The position numbers and the translations under genes are program-made. The notes beneath the pieces were generated by a model. The model was not told where the DNA came from, made no database searches, and saw only the letters and a list, made by a program, of their open reading frames with translations. Below, one piece after another: positions 1 through 5,157 of a stretch of DNA of 5,157 bases. Each line of letters begins with the position of its first letter. The first letter of the stretch is position 1. Source of the stretch: Candidatus Berkelbacteria bacterium (GTDB taxonomy: Bacteria; Patescibacteriota; UBA1384; UBA12157; JAENIV01); NCBI GenBank assembly GCA_016844295.1, contig JAENIV010000056.1, forward strand, positions 1-5,157. Reading direction: 5' to 3'.

Positions 1-1986
1 TTAATTCCCGACAATCAATCGTTGTGGATTTTACCGGCGGTTGTTGCGGGCTTAAAAATAATTAAAAAAGAAAAAATAAAAGTGATATTAACTTCTTCGG
101 CAGCGTATTCGGACCACATTGTAGCCTTAATTTTAAAAGAAATCACGGGAATTCTCTGGGTAGCTGACTTCCGTGATCTGTGGACCCAAAACCCCGAGAT
201 GAAGTTTAAGACCGTGCTTCACAGGAAAATTTGCCAATATTTAGAAAAAAGGGTCCTTTCCGAGGCAGATGAAATTATTACCGTGTCGGACGGTTTGCAA
301 AGCAATTTTCAAAAAATCGTTCCTCGGCATAAAGACAAATTTAAGATTATAGCCAACGGTGTGGATTTAGAAGACTTTAAGGGGATATTCGCTCCTCAAA
401 ATAATCGTTATCTCACATTCGCCCATATCGGATTTTTATACGGGTCAAGAACTATCGATATTTTTTGTAAAGCCTTAGACGATTTGGATCAGCCAAATAT
501 AAAGACCATATTCTTGGGTACGGCGGGAAATGTCAAAAAGCAAAAAGTAGTTTCTCATAAACGGGCTATCAGGGAAATGTTAAAAGCCGACGTTTTGCTT
601 TTAGTTATTGGGAAAAATGACCGACGTTTTATGATGACGAGTAAAATTTTTGAATATTTGGCGGCCCGAAAACCGATATTGGCAATTGCGCCTGAAGACT
701 CGGCCGTGAGTCAATTAATTAAAAATCTCAAAGTTGGCTGGGTTGTAGATCCGCAAGACATAAAAACTTTAAAAAAAACTATTAAATTAATATATCAGCA
801 ATTTTTAAAAAAGGATCTTAAGATCCCCGAAATAGACTTATTACCATACTCGCGGCTTAATAAAACCCAAGAACTTTCAGAAGTTTTAAATAAAATCATA
901 AATCGACCCATAAATATCTGTTTGATTGGAAATTTGGATTCTCCCCAGAATCAGTTATTGGTGAGAAATTTACAAAAAAACAATTGCCAAGTAAGTTTTA
1001 TATCTACCCAAGACGTCCAATCATCCGGGGTTAAAACATATTATTTAGGCAATAAAAGGTCAACTATTTGGTATTTTTTTCGCTCTCAAAGAAGGATTAG
1101 AAAAATTGTTGGAAGAATCCAGCCGGATATTATTCACGCCCAAGATTTAATTTTTGCAGGTGTTTGGGCATATTTATCCGGCTTTAGGCCATACGTATTA
1201 ACCGCCTGGGGATCTGATATTTGGCATTATCGGAGATTTATTTTCCCCGAAAAATATTTACTTCGGAAAACACTTAATAATACCAGTTTTATGACCGCGC
1301 CGACCAAGTATCTTGGTTATAAGGCTTATAGGATCGGCTTAGACAGGACTAAATTTGAAGTTATCCACTTTGGAGTTGACATGGAAATTTTTCAAAAAAA
1401 AGTTTCCGGGAATCTAAAAAAGAAATTAAAAATTAATCACGAAAAGATAATTTTCTGCCCGAGAGCCATAGGTGAAGTTTATAATACGGATATATTGGTA
1501 GATGTCTTTTATAAATTATCCAAGAGAATAGACTCAAAACTTATTCTTTTGGAACATAACGCTGATGATAATTATCTTTTGGAAATTGAAAAAAAGATTA
1601 TTCAATACGATTTGGTTGGAAAAGTCATAATTTTGCCCAGATTGGATACAAAACAGATGTCGGAGACTTATAATCTTGCCGATATTGTAGTTTCTATTAG
1701 TTCTTCAGATGGTTGCCCCCAGGCTTTTTTAGAAGCAATGGCATGTGAAAAAAAAATTGTTTTAACTGATTTGCCTTTTGTTAGAGAATGGCGGCAAAAA
1801 AATAATTTCTGGGTTGTCCCGGTCAAAGATAAAGATAAAACATATAAAACAATATTATCTGCCTTGAAATACCCTTCTAAAAAATTTATTCCTCGGGGTA
1901 AATTTAATAGGCAAATGGTCGGCAAAATAGCCAATCCAGAATTAAATGCCCAAAAAATTATCTCTATATACCGAGAAAACATATGA
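1..1986 (+). CDS. Tandem GT4-GT4 fused glycosyltransferase, 5'-truncated by window edge
   Basis: This open frame runs from the first base to a TGA at 1984-1986 (661 visible codons). The TTG at 22 is not the true start: the frame is open upstream of it, and the text joins mid-domain of a GT-B fold, so perhaps 100 residues are missing. Module 1 (codons 1 to about 300) shows WVADFRDLW at codons 53-61, IANGVDLEDF from codon 117, HIGFLYG from 143 and KIFEYLAARKPIL from 215, the donor-side glutamate motif. Module 2 (codons 304-661) is a complete GT4 domain: IHAQD near 378, AWGSDIW at 402-408, HFGVD at 456-460, PRAIGEVYN at 487-495, and SDGCPQAFLEAM with D570 and E578 in the EX7E position, then a REW motif near 595-597. 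Asp for the first Glu, together with the PR...YN and REW motifs, fits a known GT4 subfamily. No signal peptide or membrane segment is visible, so it is probably a cytoplasmic or membrane-associated enzyme adding sugars to a lipid-linked glycan. Donors and acceptors cannot be read from the sequence. Confidence 0.9.
   Translation, partial: LIPDNQSLWILPAVVAGLKIIKKEKIKVILTSSAAYSDHIVALILKEITGILWVADFRDLWTQNPEMKFKTVLHRKICQYLEKRVLSEADEIITVSDGLQSNFQKIVPRHKDKFKIIANGVDLEDFKGIFAPQNNRYLTFAHIGFLYGSRTIDIFCKALDDLDQPNIKTIFLGTAGNVKKQKVVSHKRAIREMLKADVLLLVIGKNDRRFMMTSKIFEYLAARKPILAIAPEDSAVSQLIKNLKVGWVVDPQDIKTLKKTIKLIYQQFLKKDLKIPEIDLLPYSRLNKTQELSEVLNKIINRPINICLIGNLDSPQNQLLVRNLQKNNCQVSFISTQDVQSSGVKTYYLGNKRSTIWYFFRSQRRIRKIVGRIQPDIIHAQDLIFAGVWAYLSGFRPYVLTAWGSDIWHYRRFIFPEKYLLRKTLNNTSFMTAPTKYLGYKAYRIGLDRTKFEVIHFGVDMEIFQKKVSGNLKKKLKINHEKIIFCPRAIGEVYNTDILVDVFYKLSKRIDSKLILLEHNADDNYLLEIEKKIIQYDLVGKVIILPRLDTKQMSETYNLADIVVSISSSDGCPQAFLEAMACEKKIVLTDLPFVREWRQKNNFWVVPVKDKDKTYKTILSALKYPSKKFIPRGKFNRQMVGKIANPELNAQKIISIYRENI
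1983..1986 (+). other. ATGA stop-start overlap (translational coupling)
   Basis: The ATG of the glycosyltransferase-flippase gene (1983-1985) overlaps the TGA of the tandem glycosyltransferase gene (1984-1986). The only Shine-Dalgarno-like bases upstream are GAGA at 1973-1976, six bases before the ATG. A four-base overlap with a weak site of its own is the usual arrangement for re-initiation by the ribosome that has just terminated, so the two proteins are probably made in linked amounts. The overlap is seen directly; the coupling is inferred. Confidence 0.75.
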
Positions 1987-4346
1987 AGAAAATATTAATG
2001 ATTACAACTTCAGAAATTTTTCACGACACAAGAATCTTAAATGAGGCAAAAACTCTAAGCCGGAGTTATGAAGTTAAAATATTAGCCCGCAAATACCCCT
2101 TACAAAAAAGTATTAAAACAACTTTTAAGATAAAACTGATTAAGTCTTTCAAGACAAAATATTTCCCAATAAACATTATCCTTTCACTCCTAAGTTTAAT
2201 GAAGGCCACTTTTAAAGAAAATGTCGATATTTTCCACGCTCACGACCTGGACGGTCTTTTGTGTGCTTTCCCTGCGGCTCTAATAAGACGTAAAATTTTA
2301 ATTTATGATTCTCATGAGCTTTGGTCTAACACTTATCCTTTTGTCAATCTCGGGGGCATTCAATGGCTTTTTGGCCCTTTGGAAAAAATACTCTTATTAA
2401 AAGTAAAATCAGGTATTACGGTCAATGACTCGATTGCGAAATATCTTAGCCACAGATACAATAAAGATTTTTTTGGCCTATATAATTTTTCCCTCTCTAA
2501 AACATCGAAAAATAATATCCACCTGAAAAGATTATTTCCTCATAAAAAAGTTATTTTACATCTTGGAAGCGCAGATGAAGGCAGGGGTTTGGAAGAAATG
2601 GTCGGCGCGGTCAAATTCCTGTCAGATAAGTATATTCTCATCTTTTTAGGAGGTGGAAAAACCGAAAACATTATTAAACAAAAAGTCAAAGAATATCATC
2701 TGGAAAAGAAAATATTTTTTCTCCCAGCAGTTTCTCCCGATAAAATTATTTCCACTATCAAAGAAGCAGATTTGGGGCTTGCTTTAACCCAAAAAGTGTC
2801 AAAGAGTTATTATTATTCCTTGCCAAATAAAATCTTCCAATATATTTCGGCAAGGTTGCCAATCCTAGGGAGCAACTTTCCTGAGTTTGAAAAAATTATT
2901 GTCACTCGTAAAATCGGCAAGGTGGTAGATCCCTCAAACTCCAGAGAAATTGCTCAGCAGATTAGAAGCATTATCAGGCGGCAAAAATATTACAATCAAA
3001 ATTATCAAAAAATTACAAATAATTACACTTGGGCCCGCGAATCGCAAAAACTTATTGAATTCTATCAAAACCTTGACCAACCAAAGATAGAAATTTCCAG
3101 GCGTTTTAAAATTGATGTTTTCACTAATGTTTTAAGTCTGGGGTTTCTAGGAATGGTGGGAATTTTATTAAATATCATTATCGCCAAATTTTATGGTTCC
3201 AAGGGTCTCGGAACGTTTAATGAAGTTTATGCCATATATATTATTTCTTCTCAATTTGCCGTAGGATCCGTGCATCTTTCCATCCAAAAATACATCCCTG
3301 CTTATCTAACAAGTAAAAACGAGCGGAATAAATTGATATCATCGGGAATTATCTTAACAATAATATTTTCAATTTTTATTAGTACGATGGTATTTTTTTC
3401 AAGAAATTTATGGGGTATTTGGTTTAAAAATGATCAGGTATCTTTAGGGGTTGCCCTGGTTGCCTTTGGGCTCATTGGGTTTGCTTTGAATAAATCAATG
3501 TTGGCGGTTTTAAATGGATTTCGTCTCATGCGCGTTTTTGCCCTATTTTCCGCCCTAAGGTATTTTTTCATAGTATTATCAGTTGTTATTTTGGCAATTT
3601 TAAAATTTCCCCTGGGTGTATTGCCATTATCTTTTACAATTGCCGAAAGCGTGTTATTTATTCTAATTTTTATTTATACCCTCAGGCTATTTAAACCGGT
3701 GATAAAAGACCTTAAACACTGGCTTTATAAACATTTATTATTTACCTACAAATCATTACTGGGAAATGTTTTACTTGATATTAATACAAGAGTAGATATT
3801 CTAGTTCTCGGATTTTTTGTTTTACCGAGCCAAGTAGGAATATATTCATTTGCGGCACTTTTAGTTGAGGGAATAGGCCAGTTATTATCGGGAGTATTAA
3901 AATTTAATGTTAATCCCATTTTGGCGAAATTTTCCGACCAAAAAAGATCTATTCAAATGGAACACTTTGTGCGTCGAGGCATTAAACTAACATATGTTTA
4001 TTTTTTGATCTTAACGGCCGTGTTAGTAGTCTTATATCCAATATTTATTAAATTATTTTTAGGCCCAGAATTTTATCCAAGCGTATGGGTTTTTTCTATT
4101 CTGATGATAGCCCTTGCTTTCAGTTCGGGCTATCAGCCTTTTCAAATGCTTCTTGCCCAAACGGGTTTTCCTGCCCTTTATTCGTGGTCAATATTAATTG
4201 TTTTTATAGTTAATTTAGTCGGAAATATTATATTAATTCCTCTTTTCGGGATTTATGGCTCAGCAATTGCCACCGGATGTTCGTTTATCGCCTTGGCAAC
4301 AGGGGTAAAACTTTTGACACGCCGGGCCTTAAAGATTAAGATTTGA
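1983..4346 (+). CDS. GT4 glycosyltransferase fused to Wzx-type polysaccharide flippase
   Basis: The product is 787 residues with two modules. Residues 1 to about 363 are a GT4 glycosyltransferase: DTRI at 15-18, HAHDLD at 85-90, YDSHELW at 108-114, a C-terminal Rossmann start LHLGSADEGRGLEE near 192, and PNKIFQYISARLPIL at 281-295. The last motif normally reads FEY; here Gln286 replaces the conserved Glu. Residues about 377-787 look like a MOP-superfamily Wzx flippase: an amphipathic RRFKIDVF entry, the first membrane helix near 381-400, an SxxIQKYIPAY stretch (432-441), about 12 hydrophobic segments ending near 778, and VDILVLGFF...VGIYSFAALL (604-626), which is typical of Wzx. At about 411 residues this half is slightly short but covers the fold. 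The ATG overlaps the upstream stop (ATGA), with only a weak GAGA (1973-1976) upstream. No internal ribosome-binding site is seen at the module junction (about 3070-3120). Inferred role: one sugar transfer at the inner face of the membrane, then translocation of the lipid-linked oligosaccharide. Confidence 0.9.
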   Translation: MKKILMITTSEIFHDTRILNEAKTLSRSYEVKILARKYPLQKSIKTTFKIKLIKSFKTKYFPINIILSLLSLMKATFKENVDIFHAHDLDGLLCAFPAALIRRKILIYDSHELWSNTYPFVNLGGIQWLFGPLEKILLLKVKSGITVNDSIAKYLSHRYNKDFFGLYNFSLSKTSKNNIHLKRLFPHKKVILHLGSADEGRGLEEMVGAVKFLSDKYILIFLGGGKTENIIKQKVKEYHLEKKIFFLPAVSPDKIISTIKEADLGLALTQKVSKSYYYSLPNKIFQYISARLPILGSNFPEFEKIIVTRKIGKVVDPSNSREIAQQIRSIIRRQKYYNQNYQKITNNYTWARESQKLIEFYQNLDQPKIEISRRFKIDVFTNVLSLGFLGMVGILLNIIIAKFYGSKGLGTFNEVYAIYIISSQFAVGSVHLSIQKYIPAYLTSKNERNKLISSGIILTIIFSIFISTMVFFSRNLWGIWFKNDQVSLGVALVAFGLIGFALNKSMLAVLNGFRLMRVFALFSALRYFFIVLSVVILAILKFPLGVLPLSFTIAESVLFILIFIYTLRLFKPVIKDLKHWLYKHLLFTYKSLLGNVLLDINTRVDILVLGFFVLPSQVGIYSFAALLVEGIGQLLSGVLKFNVNPILAKFSDQKRSIQMEHFVRRGIKLTYVYFLILTAVLVVLYPIFIKLFLGPEFYPSVWVFSILMIALAFSSGYQPFQMLLAQTGFPALYSWSILIVFIVNLVGNIILIPLFGIYGSAIATGCSFIALATGVKLLTRRALKIKI

Positions 4347-4393
4347 GTATCGGAAATGTAAAAAATATGTTCGCCAATATTCTCAAAGACACC

Positions 4394-4425
4394 GGACTCG
4401 ATTTTCCCTGCGAGAAAATCGGTCC
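4394..4425 (+). other. Hairpin A within intergenic element
   Basis: GATTTTC (4400-4406) pairs with GAAAATC (4414-4420) around a seven-base loop CCTGCGA. The stem extends outward through C4399-G4421, a T4398-G4422 wobble and, after a bulged C4397, GGA (4394-4396) with TCC (4423-4425), giving about 12 pairs. No T-run follows, so it does not look like an ordinary intrinsic terminator. Its right arm shares bases 4420-4425 with hairpin B, so the two cannot form together. Confidence 0.5.
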
Positions 4426-4450
4426 TAAGCGCTCGGCTCGGCTTTGACCG
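4420..4450 (+). other. Hairpin B within intergenic element
   Basis: CGGTC (4420-4424) pairs with GACCG (4446-4450), and inside it AAGC (4427-4430) pairs with GCTT (4441-4444), leaving a small internal loop and a ten-base GC-rich loop at 4431-4440. It lacks a following T-run. It competes with hairpin A for bases 4420-4425. Whether this is a regulatory switch or simply a by-product of a repeat element cannot be decided from one copy. Confidence 0.4.
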
Positions 4451-4474
4451 TGCGTCTCGCCTCCGCGATTTGCT

Positions 4475-4500
4475 TTGAGAATACATGGCTCACTTATAAT
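4475..4500 (+). promoter_or_regulatory. Candidate sigma-70-type promoter for the amidotransferase gene
   Basis: A perfect TATAAT lies at 4495-4500. The best -35 candidate is TTGAGA at 4475-4480 (five of six matches to TTGACA), but the spacer is only 14 bases, shorter than the usual 16-18. No TGn extension precedes the -10. Transcription would start near 4507 and leave a leader of about 80 bases before the ATG at 4586. The -35 candidate falls inside the right arm of the inverted repeat, so the element itself may supply the promoter. AT-rich DNA produces such hexamers by chance, hence the modest confidence. Confidence 0.35.
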
Positions 4501-4533
4501 GTTTTTTTGAGACTTTCCTTAGGTTTTATCTGA

Positions 4534-4567
4534 TTTTGACTTTTGACTTTTTAATTTTAAATTTGAC
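4534..4567 (+). repeat. Short tandem TTTTGAC repeat in AT-rich leader
   Basis: TTTTGAC occurs twice head to tail (4534-4540, 4541-4547), and a third, imperfect copy ATTTGAC lies at 4561-4567. The stretch between is almost pure A/T. It is low-complexity spacer DNA between the palindromic element and the amidotransferase start. The TTGACT copies could act as -35 boxes, but no good -10 follows at the right distance. Confidence 0.5.
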
Positions 4568-4577
4568 CGAGTGAAAC

Positions 4578-4582
4578 GAGGG
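4578..4582 (+). promoter_or_regulatory. Ribosome-binding site GAGGG
   Basis: GAGGG lies three bases before the ATG at 4586. The spacing is short, but this is the only purine-rich Shine-Dalgarno match near the start. It supports the ATG that places Cys at position 2, which class II amidotransferases require. Confidence 0.55.
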
Positions 4583-4585
4583 AAC

Positions 4586-5157
4586 ATGTGTGGAATTTTT
4601 GGGGTAATTACAACAGAAAAAGGTTTACCACCCGAAGAGGTTAAAAAAATAACCCAGAATCTTTTAGAAATCTCTGAAAGTCGGGGCAAAGAATCTTCTG
4701 GAATTACTGTAATCGGTCAGGATGAAATAAAAGTCTATAAATCGGCTAAGCCGGCTCATATTCTCATGGCTTCAGATGAATTTAAGAAAATGTTTCAAGG
4801 CAAAATACGCGGGGTAATTGGCCACGCCAGGTTGGTTACTAATGGCAGTTTAGAAGATAACAGAAATAACCAGCCGGTTATTAAAGACAAAATTGTCGGG
4901 ATTCATAACGGGATAATTGTTAATGTTGATAGTCTCTGGGAAGAGCACAAGGGTCTTAAAAGAAATTATGAAGTTGACACAGAAGTTATTCTTTCATTAG
5001 TGCGAAAATATTTTGCAAGAACCCATAATTTGTCCGAGGCTGTTAAATCAACATTTTCCCAAATTGAAGGGGCGGCCTCGATCGCATTAGTTTTCGAAGA
5101 CATCAATGCTCTGACGTTAGCGACAAATACAGGATCATTATATATTGCGGCAGGAAA
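4586..5157 (+). CDS. Class II glutamine amidotransferase, GlmS-like N-terminal part, 3'-truncated
   Basis: The frame is open from the ATG at 4586 to the window end (190 codons plus two bases). The start is fixed by MCGIFG: after Met removal, Cys2 is the N-terminal nucleophile that releases ammonia from glutamine. Other family motifs appear in order: SRGKESSG (32-39), GHARLVTNG (79-87, with Arg82 as the glutamine-carboxylate-binding Arg), NNQPV (94-98), HNG (107-109, oxyanion-hole Asn108-Gly109) and DTEV (131-134). HNGII and the overall spacing favour the GlmS group; the NNQPV stretch also recalls PurF, and asparagine synthetase is less likely. A SIS sugar-isomerase domain beyond the window would confirm an aminotransferase acting on a keto-sugar phosphate; a phosphoribosyltransferase domain would argue against it. 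The gene follows glycosyltransferase and flippase genes after a 239-base gap, which suggests amino-sugar precursor supply for the same glycan. It may have its own promoter. Confidence 0.9.
   Translation, partial: MCGIFGVITTEKGLPPEEVKKITQNLLEISESRGKESSGITVIGQDEIKVYKSAKPAHILMASDEFKKMFQGKIRGVIGHARLVTNGSLEDNRNNQPVIKDKIVGIHNGIIVNVDSLWEEHKGLKRNYEVDTEVILSLVRKYFARTHNLSEAVKSTFSQIEGAASIALVFEDINALTLATNTGSLYIAAG

Larger units (their letters stand above)
4360..4508. repeat. Nested imperfect inverted-repeat element, GC-rich core
   Basis: The outer arms are GCCA-A-TATTCTCAAAG at 4373-4388 and CTTTGAGAATA-CA-TGGC at 4473-4489: 15 complementary pairs with a one-versus-two base internal mismatch. Beyond the arms lie an A6 run (4360-4365) and a T7 run (4502-4508), so the symmetry is roughly maintained out to about 149 bp. 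Bases 4391-4466 are 47/76 G+C (62% by hand count), against 14/60 (23%) for 4501-4560, which is unlike the surrounding AT-rich DNA. The core contains two further hairpins, listed separately. It looks like a MITE-like or REP-like dispersed element or a structured leader. No flanking target-site duplication was found, and only one copy is visible in this window. Confidence 0.55.

Noticed and set aside
22..24. TTG at 22 as the start of the first gene
   Set aside because: The frame is open back to base 1 and the encoded text starts mid-domain of a GT-B fold; the true start is upstream of the window.
813..826. Perfect 14-bp palindrome GGATCTTAAGATCC
   Set aside because: It is inside coding sequence, and about 0.3 such palindromes are expected by chance in a window of this size; nothing around it suggests an operator.
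1668..1982. 104-codon open frame on the - strand
   Set aside because: It lies wholly inside the second glycosyltransferase module, antisense to its conserved EX7E-type motif, and its product shows no recognisable domain.
3060..3130. Hidden separate start for the flippase
   Set aside because: No in-frame ATG with a purine-rich ribosome-binding site is present before the first membrane helix, and the frame is continuous, so a fused product is the simpler reading.
4253..4486. 77-codon open frame on the - strand
   Set aside because: It overlaps the flippase C-terminus antisense and otherwise reads across the palindromic element; the Arg-rich product reflects the GC-rich repeat rather than a recognisable protein. 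Kept only as an observation about the repeat.
4347..4510. Intrinsic terminator after the flippase gene
   Set aside because: Hairpins A and B lack a following T-run, and the T7 run at 4502-4508 is 12 bases beyond the outer stem, too far for a standard terminator.
4347..4585. glmS-type ribozyme upstream of the amidotransferase
   Set aside because: The region lacks anything recognisable as the conserved glmS ribozyme core; the structures seen are simple nested inverted repeats.

Overview
The window is an AT-rich (roughly 35% GC by eye) bacterial segment from a surface-polysaccharide (capsule, O-antigen or exopolysaccharide) biosynthesis locus. All genes lie on the + strand and read as a tightly packed cluster in the standard genetic code. 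Short overlaps, multi-domain fusions, AT-rich TTGAC-type spacer DNA and a GC-rich palindromic intergenic element are compatible with a small-genome lineage such as the Candidate Phyla Radiation (Patescibacteria). That placement is an inference with low to moderate confidence, because no marker gene is present.

Positions 1-1986 hold the 3' part of a gene for two fused GT4-type (GT-B fold) glycosyltransferases. The 5' end lies outside the window. Its stop overlaps, in an ATGA, the start of the next gene (1983-4346). That gene is the most remarkable item here: an N-terminal GT4 glycosyltransferase (residues about 1-363) is continuous with a C-terminal Wzx-type flippase of the MOP/polysaccharide-export superfamily (residues about 377-787, about 12 membrane segments). 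The two coupled genes therefore carry three glycosyltransferase modules and one flippase on two polypeptides. This suggests successive sugar additions to an undecaprenyl-type lipid carrier at the inner face of the membrane, followed by flipping of the finished oligosaccharide.

Positions 4347-4585 are intergenic. They contain a nested, imperfect inverted-repeat element (about 4360-4508). Its core is about 62% GC, against 23% in the DNA just after it, and it can form two overlapping, mutually exclusive hairpins. A perfect TATAAT (4495-4500) sits just outside its right arm, followed by an AT-rich leader with a tandem TTTTGAC repeat and a GAGGG ribosome-binding site.

Positions 4586-5157 are the 5' part of a class II (N-terminal-nucleophile, Cys2) glutamine amidotransferase, most like the glutaminase half of GlmS-type aminotransferases. 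It is cut by the window end. In this setting it probably helps make an amino sugar for the same glycan. No tRNA, rRNA, CRISPR array, transposase or convincing intrinsic terminator was seen.
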